A stretch of DNA of 64,000 nt from contig NZ_CP047050.1 in the NCBI RefSeq assembly GCF_009799805.1, forward strand, positions 2,742,001 to 2,806,000, in the 5' to 3' direction. The position numbers and the translations under genes were made by a program. Below are positions 35,178 to 44,846 of the stretch, one piece after another (positions within the stretch are counted from its first letter, which is position 1; each line of letters opens with the position of its first letter). Origin of the DNA: Myroides phaeus. GTDB taxonomy: Bacteria > Bacteroidota > Bacteroidia > Flavobacteriales > Flavobacteriaceae. The notes under the pieces are model-generated. The model was not told the origin of the DNA, did not search any database, and saw only the letters and a list, made by a program, of their open reading frames with translations.

Positions 35178-36326
35178 CTAAAAGAACGGAACATTCCAAC
35201 GCATACCTACTGCAATTTGGTGCTCATGTTTGTCAGATGGACGAACTTCGTGTTTTTGGTAATTGTAGTTTAAGTAGTTGTAAGCTGCGTATAAACGGAT
35301 TGTTTTAAACGGAGCTTTCTCAAATGGGTAGTATTCCAAAGCAGTAGAAATACCTGTTAAAGAATAAGCAACATTGTTGTCTAAATCCTCGCGATAGTTA
35401 TACATTGCCTTCACATAAGGAGTAAACTTTTTGAAGTGATATTTAGCAGAGAATACAGTTGCATTGTCTTTTACATAAGCAACCTTTGTATCAGCACTAA
35501 ACGGTGTTAATTCCTTATCAGCTAAATTATGGAAACCGTACATCCAGTCTAATTCTAAAACAACTTTGTCAAAATTAACTTGGTTACCTAAAGTTACCCA
35601 GCTATAATATCTTTTAGAATCGTGTTGAAAAATCTCATAACCATATCTCGTTTTGAAGTGGTCATTAAACAAAGTACCTTCCCATAAGAATAGTCCTGCA
35701 TAAGCTTTGTTTCTATAGTTCTCAGCAGTAAACTGCTCCCCTTGAGAAATAACTTGTAATTTGAATGCTTGTCCCGCTGTTTTATATGTTGCAGCTGCCC
35801 CTAAGCTGAATAACTCTAAAGAGCTAAACTCATTACTAAACATATAATATTCAGACGCATTGTATAACAAATCCCAAGACCCCCATGCTGTGAATTGCTT
35901 ACCTACAGTAACTGTCCATTTATCATTGATATCATAATCAAAATACGCTAATTCCAACGCATTTTTAGCCACAGACTCGTTTAGTCTATAACGCAAATAA
36001 TATCTCAACTTGTTTTTGTAGTTACCCTCTAAGTAAACCCTTGCTTGAGCAATTTGGAAACCACTCTCATTCGGTTCTTTACTGTTGATAATTGTTTTGT
36101 TTTCAAATTTAGAGTCCAAAAACACATTGATGTTGTTTGGTTTTTCTTCTTTTTCTACCTTTTGAGTTGGTAAAATCACATCAAAAAGTGTTTCATCTGC
36201 TTTTGGAGCTTCTTCCACTTTTAACGTTTCAACGCTTTTTAGCGTTTCTCCATTTTTAGGAGTTTCTTGTGCATGCAGCATCATAGTGCTAATTAACATT
36301 GCACCTAATAAGTACTTTTTCTTCAT
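35178..36326 (-). CDS. Outer membrane porin-like beta-barrel
   Basis: From ATG 36326 (MKKKYLLGAMLISTMMLHAQ) the product has 382 residues with a signal peptide ending H-A-Q. A 50-residue acidic E/K/T-rich linker precedes alternating amphipathic strands; G-F-Q-I-A-Q-A-R-V-Y-L-E-G-N, V-G-K-Q-F-T-A-W-G-S-W and the terminal G-M-R-W-N-V-P-F-F (aromatic last residue) are those of a phosphate-selective-porin-like (OprO/OprP) barrel. Substrate is not certain. It begins a region with a long upstream spacer that may hold control signals. The repeated V-E-T-L-K / E-T-L-K segments in the linker are a short internal duplication. Confidence 0.85.
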   Translation of the reverse strand: MKKKYLLGAMLISTMMLHAQETPKNGETLKSVETLKVEEAPKADETLFDVILPTQKVEKEEKPNNINVFLDSKFENKTIINSKEPNESGFQIAQARVYLEGNYKNKLRYYLRYRLNESVAKNALELAYFDYDINDKWTVTVGKQFTAWGSWDLLYNASEYYMFSNEFSSLELFSLGAAATYKTAGQAFKLQVISQGEQFTAENYRNKAYAGLFLWEGTLFNDHFKTRYGYEIFQHDSKRYYSWVTLGNQVNFDKVVLELDWMYGFHNLADKELTPFSADTKVAYVKDNATVFSAKYHFKKFTPYVKAMYNYREDLDNNVAYSLTGISTALEYYPFEKAPFKTIRLYAAYNYLNYNYQKHEVRPSDKHEHQIAVGMRWNVPFF

Positions 36327-37142
36327 TGTTAGTTTATGTTTCCTATGTTTCACACCCTATTAGCTGTTTCTCAACTAAAGGAGTATTACCTTAAATACAA
36401 AACACGCACACAGCTCTATTTGACATGGTACTACACAAGAGATACTACTGGGGAGTAGTTTTTATTTACCAACTAACTATTCAAATATAGGACCCACTTC
36501 GCCTAACAAAAACAAAAGACCGTATTCCTGGGGGAGGAAAACTACCTTTTACTATTGCTATAAAGGCAAAAAAATAAAACCTAACTATAGTAGTGATAAA
36601 GATGTTGCTCTTTGACCACATAAAACGGATACTGCACTTGTAGTAAATGATTGATCACTTGGGGGAACCAATCAGATTTGCAAATAAAGTATGCAAATTT
36701 AAAAAATAAGTTGCCGAAAAAAATCATGTTTTGTCACAAAAGAAAAGGAGCAAAAAGCATAAAGTTTTCTAAAAAAATTTAATACTTTATCATAACAAAA
36801 CTCCTTGTAAACACTGACTTTCTATCAATCAACAACTTAGCTTCCCGCCTTCTTTTTGCCTTGTCTTAATGAGATAAAAACATCACAAAACGAACAACTA
36901 ATTCATAACACTCAAGTACACTTTGTTTTACTTTCCCAAATCAACTATACTACTTATTTTAGAGCAAAAACCTCAACCTGATTTCCCCTTGTCTGGCGAA
37001 AAACTCAGTAAAGCTACTTACCCATCTTTCAACTGTACTCCCTTATGTTAATCCCTAATATTTTCAAAAAAATATTTCATTGCAATTCAAAACAATGTAC
37101 ATTTGCAACACTGACGTTTTATTTATCAGTCTATTAAGTTCA
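36327..37142. other. Long intergenic region between porin and copper-efflux locus
   Basis: About 800 bases without a convincing gene. Visible elements: an inverted pair atttgc (36676-36681) / gcaaat (36693-36698); a small stem actact-gggg-agtagt followed by T residues near 36440-36460; a second local stem in ttcctgggggaggaa (36525-36540); and the TACATTTG box at 37098. The region is unusually long for this genome and may contain regulatory RNA or operators for the porin or the metal-efflux genes. Confidence 0.4.
37098..37105 (+). promoter_or_regulatory. Promoter -7 box before the Met/Cys-rich peptide gene
   Basis: TACATTTG lies 38 bases before ATG 37143 and probably drives the copper-efflux locus. 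No metal-regulator gene is adjacent. Confidence 0.5.
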
Positions 37143-37568
37143 ATGAAGAAATACGCTTCCATATTATTCTTATTCCTATCCGTACTTGTTATGGCTAATC
37201 CGGTTATTGACTGGAGCTGTACTGAGAGCGTGATGACTTGTGGAATGGATATGAGTGGAGATAGCGATATGTCTTGCTGTTCTATGGATATGGAAAAAGC
37301 AAGCAATGACATGACAAACGTGATGTGTTGTCCTGCTCCAATGCGCGTTGTTTCACCAACCATTGACCTTACTATTGAAGTAACACAAACTGTTGATATT
37401 GCGAAAGAGAAAAAGGCAAATATCAAAGCTAAGTGGTTTAACTCAAACTACTTGTCAGATTGGAGAACTGTTGATCTTACTTCCGTTACTCCTACCTCTA
37501 TAGCCTCTGATGGCTTCAAATTTAAAGATGATAATCGCCTCGATTACATCTGTACCTATCGTATTTGA
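37143..37568 (+). CDS. Secreted Met/Cys-rich small protein of the copper-efflux locus
   Basis: From ATG 37143 (MKKYASILFLFLSVLVMANP) the product has 141 residues with a signal peptide ending M-A-N. The mature N-terminus is packed with metal-binding residues: C-T-E-S-V-M-T-C-G-M-D-M, D-M-S-C-C-S-M-D-M, then V-M-C-C-P-A-P-M, i.e. six cysteines and about ten methionines in some 45 residues, ideal for Cu(I) or Ag(I). The second half is ordinary polar sequence ending Y-I-C-T-Y-R-I. It precedes cusA by 309 bases on the same strand. Periplasmic or surface metal scavenging or chaperoning is a fair inference; no named family recognised. Confidence 0.72.
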   Translation: MKKYASILFLFLSVLVMANPVIDWSCTESVMTCGMDMSGDSDMSCCSMDMEKASNDMTNVMCCPAPMRVVSPTIDLTIEVTQTVDIAKEKKANIKAKWFNSNYLSDWRTVDLTSVTPTSIASDGFKFKDDNRLDYICTYRI

Positions 37569-37877
37569 TTTAGTTTACAGTAAACAGCTAACCGTTTACC
37601 GCTACTCCTATTGTGGTTACTGAATAGTGCATTCTACTTGATTTAGAAGCGAATTACTATTCATTAATACAGTCTATCCACAACAACGTCTTTCGTTTTA
37701 CGTCTTTCGTATCACGCATATATTGATGTCTTTCATAATCAATGAACGACAAGGGGAATCTACATCGTTTAGTATACCCACAGTGGTGTATTACGCTTCA
37801 CATACAAGCTGTAAACAGTTAACCAACAACCGTTAACCAAAACAACCCAATCGTCTTTTCATAAAAAATCAAATACT
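37569..37877. other. Intergenic region upstream of cusA
   Basis: About 310 bases with no gene. It contains the direct repeat acgtctttcgt (two near-copies around 37685-37712) and a segment around 37610-37640 whose reverse complement resembles 44770-44805 on the far side of the cus genes (shared agtagaat and aaccacaata blocks). No clear -7 box was identified. Confidence 0.35.
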
Positions 37878-40800
37878 ATGCTTAATAAAATCATTAAGTA
37901 CTTTGTAAACAATAGACTAATCACCTTATTGCTACTTTGTGTAGTTATTATTTGGGGATTAGTAACCGCACCCTTTAATTGGCATCAAAATATTTTGCCA
38001 AGTAATCCCGTGCCTGTAGATGCTATTCCTGACCTTGGTGAAAACCAACAGATCGTTGCTACAGAATGGATGGGGCGCTCTCCTAAAGATATACAAGAGC
38101 AAATTACATATCCTCTTACCACATCTCTTTTAGGAGTACCAGGAGTAAAAACTGTGCGTAGTAGTTCTATGTTTGGAATGTCATTTATCTACATCATTTT
38201 TGATGAGGATGTTGAATTCTACTGGAGCCGCTCACGCATTTTAGAAAAACTAAACTCTCTACCAGCAGGAACATTACCTGAAGGTGTAATTCCTACCTTA
38301 GGACCTGATGCTACCGCATTGGGACAAGTATTTTGGTACACATTAGAGGGGCGCAATCCACAAACAGGAGAACCTACGGGTGGTTGGGACCCTGATGAGT
38401 TGCGCACTGTACAGGACTTTTATGCTAAATATAGTTTAGCAGCGGCATCTGGTGTGTCTGAAGTTGCCTCTATTGGAGGGTATATCAAAGAATATCAAGT
38501 TGAAGTTAATCCAGATGCAATGCGTGCTTATAACGTATCTGTCATGGATGTTATGACTGCTATTCAAAAGAGCAACTTAGACATAGGTGCAGAAACTATT
38601 GAGATCAACAAAGCGGAGTATCTTGTACGTGGATTAGGGTATATCAAGAACGTAAGCGATCTTGAAAATGCCGTAGTAACGGTGAGAAATAACGTTCCTG
38701 TAAAAGTTAAAGATGTAGCCTTTGTAAACCTTGGTCCTGCTACCCGTCGTGGTGGACTGGACAAAGAGGGTATTGAGGCTGTTGGAGGGGTTGTAGTGGC
38801 TCGATATGGTGCTAACCCAATGGAGGTAATCACCAATGTAAAGGCAAAAATCAAAGAGATGGAGGCTGGATTACCACAGAAAACATTAGCTGATGGTACG
38901 GTATCCAAAGTAACTGTAGTGCCTTTTTACGACCGTTCTGGCTTAATCAAAGAAACAATAGGCACCTTAGAAAGTGCGTTAGCACACGAGATACTAATCT
39001 GTATTATTGTTGTTATCGTATTGGTTATCAACCTACGTGCTTCTATCATTATATCCAGTATTCTTCCTATTGGTGTATTAGCAACCTTCATCATTATGAA
39101 ATATATGGGGATTGACGCAAATATCGTTGCCCTATCGGGTATTGCGATTGCTATTGGAGTTATGGTTGATGTGGGAGTCGTCTTTGTAGAAAGTATTATT
39201 CGACATATAGAAGAAGAACGAAAACAAGGCATTGAAAGCAAGGGACAAGCATTTGTAAACTTGATTACGAATGCGGTGTCTGAAGTATCAGGAGCTTTAT
39301 CAACTGCTATGCTTACAACAATCATCAGTTTCCTTCCCGTTTTTGCTATGGAGGCACAAGAAGGTAAACTGTTTAAACCATTGGCGTATACTAAAACCTT
39401 TGCTTTAACCTCAGCTTTCTTATTGGGAATTGTGGTACTACCTACCCTTGCATACTATATCTATTCTATTCGTTTAGACAGTAAAAAGCTGCGCAAATAT
39501 GCCAATTACGCTTTAGTTTTATTGGGATTTGCTTTAGTAATATTCACAGGTGAATTGCCTGCAATCGCCTTGTCTTTAGTGGGACTAAACAACCTATTTA
39601 CTCCGAAGTGGAAAGGAGAACAAATCGCTAATTACGTCAATGTAGCTATTGCCTTAATTGTAGCGCTATACTACTTAACCGTAGAATGGTTGCCTTTAGG
39701 TACACAACAAAGCACTGGTCTTAACTTCGCCTTTGTGTTTTTTGCAATTGGACTTATTTTAGGGGCTTTATGGTTATTAGTTATCTACTATGAAAACATC
39801 TTAAGATGGGCATTAGACAACCGTTGGAAGTTTATGAGTATTCCAATTATCACCGTGTTATTCGGAGTTTTAGTATGGCTTGGGTTTGACAAGACGTTTG
39901 GAGTAATTGCTAACGGTTTTGAAGCCGTAGGTTGGAAGAATATCCGCCAAACAGCAATGTGGCAAAAACCAAGTGAGCGATTTCCTGGTATTGGTGAGGA
40001 GTTTATGCCAAGCTTGAACGAGGGGTCGTATTTACTTATGCCAACGAGTATGCCTCACACGGGAATTGAGCAAAACTTGCAATTCATCGAGACATTAGAT
40101 AAGCGTATTACTAATATTCCTGAAGTAGAAATAGCAGTAGGTAAATGGGGACGTGTAAACTCTGCCCTTGACCCTGCTCCTGCTCAGATGTTTGAGAATA
40201 CAATCAACTATAGACCAGAATATATGCTCAATGAACAAGGGCATAGAGAGCGTTTTAAAGTCAATAGAAAAGGAGAGTTTGAACTTATCAATGGTGATAC
40301 TTATACTCCTGATAACGGATTTAGATTGATTCCAAAAGATAGTTTACTTGTAGATGAAGGAGGTAAGTATTTCCGTCAATGGCGTCCTCATATCAAGAAA
40401 GCAGATGATATCTGGCAAGAAATTGTGAATGTATCACACTTACCAGGGCTAACATCCGCTCCGAAATTACAACCTATTGAAGCCCGTTTAGTGATGCTGT
40501 CAACAGGTATGCGTGCTCCAATGGGACTAAAGGTTTCAGGACCCGATTTAGAGTCTATTGAAACGGGGGGTAAAGCATTGGAAACGGCTTTAAAAGACAT
40601 TCCTTCTATTATGCCATCAACGGTATTTTACGACCGTGCAGTGGGTGCTCCGTACATCGAGATTCACCTGAATAGAAACAATATGGCGAGATACGGAATT
40701 ACCGTTGCCGACTTACAAGAAGTAATTGGTGCTGCTGTGGGTGGAATGACCTTGACTACAACTGTTGAAGGTCGTGAGCGTTTCCCTGTTAGACTACGCT

Positions 40801-41726
40801 ATCCTCGTGAATTGAGAGATAACCCAGAAGCATTAGGAAAACTAATTATTCCAACTGCAACTGGCGTTCAGATTCCACTAAAAGAGGTTGCAGACATTGA
40901 ATACGCCAAAGGTGCTCAAATGATTCAGAGTGAAAACACCTTCTTGTTAGGCTACGTGATTTTTGACAAAATAGCTGGTAAAGCAGAAGTTGATGTTGTC
41001 CGTGAGGCAGATAAACTGTTACAAGACAAAATAGCATCAGGCGAGTTAACCTTGCCGAAAGGAGTTACTTACAAATTTGCAGGTAATTACGAGCAACAAG
41101 AACGTGCCTCACAACGCTTAATGATTGTTGTTCCTCTTAGTTTATTGGCTATTTTATTGATTCTATACTTTCAATTTAGAACAATCACTGCTTCGTTAAT
41201 TCACTTCTCAGGAGTGTTTGTAGCCTTTGCAGGAGGATTTATCTTATTGTGGTTGTATGGTCAACCTTGGTTTATGAACTTCTCCATCGGAGATATGAAT
41301 ATGCGCGACTTATTTCAAATGCACAGCATCAACCTGAGTATTGCCGTATGGGTAGGGTTCATCGCCTTATTTGGTTTAGCGACCAACGATGGGGTGTTAA
41401 TGGGAACGTATATTCACGACACCTTTGTGGACAGAGACCCGAAAACGAAAGAAGATATTAGAGAAGCTGTAATATATGCTGGATTAAAACGTGTACGCCC
41501 AGCTGTAATGACAACAGCTACTGCATTAATCGCCTTACTTCCTGTGATGACCTCAACAGGAAAAGGAGCAGAAATTATGTTGCCAATGGCTATTCCGACT
41601 TTCGGGGGAATGTTTATTCAATCTATGACCATGTTTGTAGTCCCTGTATTCCAATGTATGTGGAGAGAATGGGCGATTAAAAAAGAACAGAAACCAACTG
41701 AAAACACCGTAAACGATGAAGCGTAA
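37878..41726 (+). CDS. cusA: CusA/CzcA-family heavy-metal efflux RND permease
   Basis: A 1282-residue HME-RND pump exporting monovalent (Cu/Ag) or divalent cations through CusB and CusC partners. The N-terminus has the RND first helix and P-V-D-A-I-P-D-L-G-E-N-Q; the proton-relay helix reads G-I-A-I-A-I-G-V-M-V-D-V-G-V-V-F-V-E-S; the periplasmic porter domains and C-terminal helices (G-F-I-A-L-F-G-L-A-T-N-D-G-V-L-M-G) follow. It is longer than Escherichia coli CusA (about 1047): an extra block of about 120 residues (around 520-640) with three hydrophobic segments sits between helices 6 and 7. Its end overlaps the next gene by 11 bases. The context with Met/Cys-rich partners favours copper or silver. 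Confidence 0.93.
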   Translation: MLNKIIKYFVNNRLITLLLLCVVIIWGLVTAPFNWHQNILPSNPVPVDAIPDLGENQQIVATEWMGRSPKDIQEQITYPLTTSLLGVPGVKTVRSSSMFGMSFIYIIFDEDVEFYWSRSRILEKLNSLPAGTLPEGVIPTLGPDATALGQVFWYTLEGRNPQTGEPTGGWDPDELRTVQDFYAKYSLAAASGVSEVASIGGYIKEYQVEVNPDAMRAYNVSVMDVMTAIQKSNLDIGAETIEINKAEYLVRGLGYIKNVSDLENAVVTVRNNVPVKVKDVAFVNLGPATRRGGLDKEGIEAVGGVVVARYGANPMEVITNVKAKIKEMEAGLPQKTLADGTVSKVTVVPFYDRSGLIKETIGTLESALAHEILICIIVVIVLVINLRASIIISSILPIGVLATFIIMKYMGIDANIVALSGIAIAIGVMVDVGVVFVESIIRHIEEERKQGIESKGQAFVNLITNAVSEVSGALSTAMLTTIISFLPVFAMEAQEGKLFKPLAYTKTFALTSAFLLGIVVLPTLAYYIYSIRLDSKKLRKYANYALVLLGFALVIFTGELPAIALSLVGLNNLFTPKWKGEQIANYVNVAIALIVALYYLTVEWLPLGTQQSTGLNFAFVFFAIGLILGALWLLVIYYENILRWALDNRWKFMSIPIITVLFGVLVWLGFDKTFGVIANGFEAVGWKNIRQTAMWQKPSERFPGIGEEFMPSLNEGSYLLMPTSMPHTGIEQNLQFIETLDKRITNIPEVEIAVGKWGRVNSALDPAPAQMFENTINYRPEYMLNEQGHRERFKVNRKGEFELINGDTYTPDNGFRLIPKDSLLVDEGGKYFRQWRPHIKKADDIWQEIVNVSHLPGLTSAPKLQPIEARLVMLSTGMRAPMGLKVSGPDLESIETGGKALETALKDIPSIMPSTVFYDRAVGAPYIEIHLNRNNMARYGITVADLQEVIGAAVGGMTLTTTVEGRERFPVRLRYPRELRDNPEALGKLIIPTATGVQIPLKEVADIEYAKGAQMIQSENTFLLGYVIFDKIAGKAEVDVVREADKLLQDKIASGELTLPKGVTYKFAGNYEQQERASQRLMIVVPLSLLAILLILYFQFRTITASLIHFSGVFVAFAGGFILLWLYGQPWFMNFSIGDMNMRDLFQMHSINLSIAVWVGFIALFGLATNDGVLMGTYIHDTFVDRDPKTKEDIREAVIYAGLKRVRPAVMTTATALIALLPVMTSTGKGAEIMLPMAIPTFGGMFIQSMTMFVVPVFQCMWREWAIKKEQKPTENTVNDEA

Positions 41727-43173
41727 ATCTTATTTATATATAGCAACTACCCTATTGATGTTCTCTACAACAGCACCAACAGTAGCACAAGAGCAACCAA
41801 AGGATTCCTTAGCCCACTATATAAAAGTAGCTATTGAACACAATCCATTAGTAAAATCACAACAATTGGCTTACGAGGCTACCTTACAAAAGGTACCCCA
41901 AGCCGGTGCGTTTGCCGACCCTGAACTGTCTATGGGGTTTTATACCAAACCAATGGATATAGTTGGTGGTCGTCAAATTGGAGATATTACAGTAATGCAG
42001 ATGTTGCCTTGGTTTGGCACACGTAAAAGTGCGCGTAACGAGGCAAGCCACATGGCACAAATGCAATACCAAGAATACAAAGAGGCAAAGGAGAACCTGG
42101 CCTTACAAGTAAACACACAATGGTATATATTGCAAAAACAACAACAGCAATTAGCCAATGCAGAAGACAATAAAAAGTTATTGGAACAATTAGAACAACT
42201 ATCTTTAAAGAAGTTTTCTTCTCCTACAAGTTCGGCTAAAGCACCTACTCCTGTTGTCAATAGACCTGCACCAACTACGACCAACTCATCAGCTAATAGA
42301 ATGAGTAGTATGGGAATGGGAGCATCAAATACAGCTTCTTCTACTCCTACTATGGCAGTAAGCAGCGGTATGAGTGAAATGGGAAATAGTCAAGCATCCG
42401 GAATGTCTGATGTATTGCGTATTCGCCTTGAAATTATTGAAGTTGAAAATACCATTGAAACTTTACAATCTCAGATAAAAGTAGAAAAAGCAAAGTTTAA
42501 TGTACTCTTAAATAGAGAAGCAACTGCTGAGGTAGTCGTTGCTAAACACATTGAAAAAACACCATTTATGCTGACAGAAGATGATGTGATGGCTATGATT
42601 GAAACCAACAACCCAATGTTAGGTATGCTTACGGAACAAGGATTAGCGTATCAAGCAAAAGCAGAAATGGACAAAAAGATGAGTTACCCTATGATTGGCG
42701 TAGGTTTACAATATATGATTATTGGTAAAACGAACGATGCTATGTTAGGTATGGGAGATATGAACGGAAAAGACATGGTTATGCCCATGCTAACGGTCTC
42801 GCTACCTATTTTCCGCAAAAAATACAATGCCCAACAAGAAGAAAGTAAACTGTGGTGGAAGTCAAGTGAGCAAAATTACAACAATACACTAAACACCCTA
42901 AAAGCAGCCTATTACGATTATAAAAGTCAGCTTGAAGATACTGAACGCATCGTAAAACTGTATGACAAGCAAAGTACATTAGCTGAAACAACGTTTAACT
43001 TGATTGTTAAAGAATTTGTAGCTGGTAAAAATGACCTAACCAACGTAATTCAAGTACAGCGACAATTATTAGATTACCAATTAAAAAAAGCAGAAGCTAT
43101 TGCCAATTACAATACGATGGTAGCCTCTATCAATAAATTAATTGCAATTACAGATACAGAAAACAATGGATAA
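41716..43173 (+). CDS. CusC-like TolC-family outer membrane channel
   Basis: A 485-residue OEP-family channel with signal peptide (MKRKSYLYIATTLLMFSTTA, cleavage near V-A-Q). It has V-A-I-E-H-N-P-L-V-K, F-A-D-P-E-L-S-M-G-F-Y and M-L-P-W-F-G-T-R-K, typical of metal-RND outer membrane partners. Unusual is an insertion of about 65 residues (about 175-235) of S/T/A/P with many methionines (R-M-S-S-M-G-M-G, G-M-S-E-M-G-N, G-M-S), likely a flexible metal-binding loop. It overlaps cusA by 11 bases and the adaptor gene by 8 (ATGGATAA), showing tight translational coupling. Confidence 0.9.
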   Translation: MKRKSYLYIATTLLMFSTTAPTVAQEQPKDSLAHYIKVAIEHNPLVKSQQLAYEATLQKVPQAGAFADPELSMGFYTKPMDIVGGRQIGDITVMQMLPWFGTRKSARNEASHMAQMQYQEYKEAKENLALQVNTQWYILQKQQQQLANAEDNKKLLEQLEQLSLKKFSSPTSSAKAPTPVVNRPAPTTTNSSANRMSSMGMGASNTASSTPTMAVSSGMSEMGNSQASGMSDVLRIRLEIIEVENTIETLQSQIKVEKAKFNVLLNREATAEVVVAKHIEKTPFMLTEDDVMAMIETNNPMLGMLTEQGLAYQAKAEMDKKMSYPMIGVGLQYMIIGKTNDAMLGMGDMNGKDMVMPMLTVSLPIFRKKYNAQQEESKLWWKSSEQNYNNTLNTLKAAYYDYKSQLEDTERIVKLYDKQSTLAETTFNLIVKEFVAGKNDLTNVIQVQRQLLDYQLKKAEAIANYNTMVASINKLIAITDTENNG

Positions 43174-44737
43174 GTTGAAAAATATATTTCAAAATAACGC
43201 TGTAAAGTACGGTGCTATTTTACTAATCGGACTATTATTAGGATGGTTGATATTTGGTGGCTCTGGAACACACGAACACAATGGAGAGCCTGCTCCTACT
43301 GAAGAAAAAGCAACTCTGTGGACCTGTTCTATGCATCCACAAATCAAGATGGACAAACCCGGTAAATGTCCTCTTTGTGCAATGGATTTAATTCCTCTTA
43401 AATCTGGTGATAGTGGAGATGAAACGGTAGATGACAATGCAATACAAATGTCAAAACAAGCTATGGCATTAGCAAATATTCAAACTACCATAGTAGGCAG
43501 AAAAGACCCTATAAAGGATATTGAACTATACGGAACAATTCAAGTTGACGAACGATTACAACAATCGCAAACCTCTCACGTAAACGGGCGTATTGAAAAG
43601 TTATATATCAACTTTACAGGGGAAGCTGTAAAACAAGGCCAATTGATTGCCACTATTTACTCCCCTGACCTATTGACAGCGCAACAAGAATTATTAGAAG
43701 CTGAGAAGTTGAAAGACTTTCAACCCCTATTAGTAGATGCGGCAAAACAAAAACTGCGCTTGTGGAAAATGTCTGAAGGGCAAATCAACAAAGTCCTTAC
43801 TTCTGGAAATGTTTCTCCTTATGTAAGCATTCACGCTAATACAAGTGGAATTGTTGTTGCTAAAAATGTCAACCAAGGTGACTACATCAATCAAGGTACT
43901 GTGTTATTTAGCATTTCTAATCTATCTAAAATTTGGGCTGTATTTGATGCTTATGAAAATGACTTGCCTTTCTTGAAAGAAGGGGCTGACTTAGAATATA
44001 CATTACAGAGTATCCCTGGCAAAGTGTACAAAGGAAAAATAGCATTTATCAATCCAATTATAGATGCAACATCAAGAACAGCTAAAGTGCGTGTAGAAAC
44101 AGACAATAGCGATCAAAACCTGAAACCAGAGATGTACGCGAGTGCACGTATTAAAGCTCCGATGAAGGCATACAACAATGAAATGGTAATTCCGAAATCA
44201 GCTGTATTATGGACTGGAAAGCGTTCGATCATCTATGTAAAACAACCCAATACAACTACCCCAGCATTTATGATGCGCGAGATAGAGCTTGGACCTTCAT
44301 TAGGTGAAAACTACGTGGTTATGTCTGGCTTACAAGATGGAGAGGAAATTGTAACCAATGGCGTTTTTACCATTGATGCGAGTGCGCAATTAGAGGGAAA
44401 ACGAAGTATGATGAACAATGAGGACAGCACTGCAACCGCTGGTCACACTGATCATAGTACAACTAATAAGCACAGTGAAGAAGTAATGTTTAAAGTCTTA
44501 GGAAATTGTACACTTTGTCAAGAACGCATTGAAACCGCTGCAAAATCAGTAGCAGGAGTTCAAATTGCAACGTGGGATGTAAACACAAAATTATTACATT
44601 TGACTATTGATAGTTCAAAGACAGATAAAACAAAGGTAAGTAAAGCTGTTGCAGGTGTTGGACACGATACGGAAATTCACAAAGCATCTCACGACGCCTA
44701 CGCAGGTTTACATAGCTGTTGCCAATATACGAGATAG
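43166..44737 (+). CDS. cusB: CusB-like adaptor with N-terminal metal-binding and C-terminal HMA domains
   Basis: From ATG 43166 (MDKLKNIFQNN) the product has 523 residues. One N-terminal membrane anchor (about 13-30) is followed by a heavy-metal-binding domain, W-T-C-S-M-H-P-Q-I-K-M ... K-C-P-L-C-A-M-D-L (about 50-75), then the HlyD core (V-N-G-R-I-E-K-L-Y-I-N-F-T-G-E, H-A-N-T-S-G-I-V-V). A His-rich linker leads to a C-terminal HMA-like domain with N-C-T-L-C-Q-E-R (CxxC) and a final cluster H-S-C-C. It links CusA to the outer membrane channel and can present metal itself. E. coli CusB lacks both added domains. Confidence 0.92.
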   Translation: MDKLKNIFQNNAVKYGAILLIGLLLGWLIFGGSGTHEHNGEPAPTEEKATLWTCSMHPQIKMDKPGKCPLCAMDLIPLKSGDSGDETVDDNAIQMSKQAMALANIQTTIVGRKDPIKDIELYGTIQVDERLQQSQTSHVNGRIEKLYINFTGEAVKQGQLIATIYSPDLLTAQQELLEAEKLKDFQPLLVDAAKQKLRLWKMSEGQINKVLTSGNVSPYVSIHANTSGIVVAKNVNQGDYINQGTVLFSISNLSKIWAVFDAYENDLPFLKEGADLEYTLQSIPGKVYKGKIAFINPIIDATSRTAKVRVETDNSDQNLKPEMYASARIKAPMKAYNNEMVIPKSAVLWTGKRSIIYVKQPNTTTPAFMMREIELGPSLGENYVVMSGLQDGEEIVTNGVFTIDASAQLEGKRSMMNNEDSTATAGHTDHSTTNKHSEEVMFKVLGNCTLCQERIETAAKSVAGVQIATWDVNTKLLHLTIDSSKTDKTKVSKAVAGVGHDTEIHKASHDAYAGLHSCCQYTR

Positions 44738-44846
44738 GTTTTGGAGGTTAGCGGCTTATAGTTTACAGTGTAAGTAGAATATTACATTTCACAACCACAA
44801 TAATGAACTGTTAACAGTACACTAATTATAAATAACAAACAATAAT

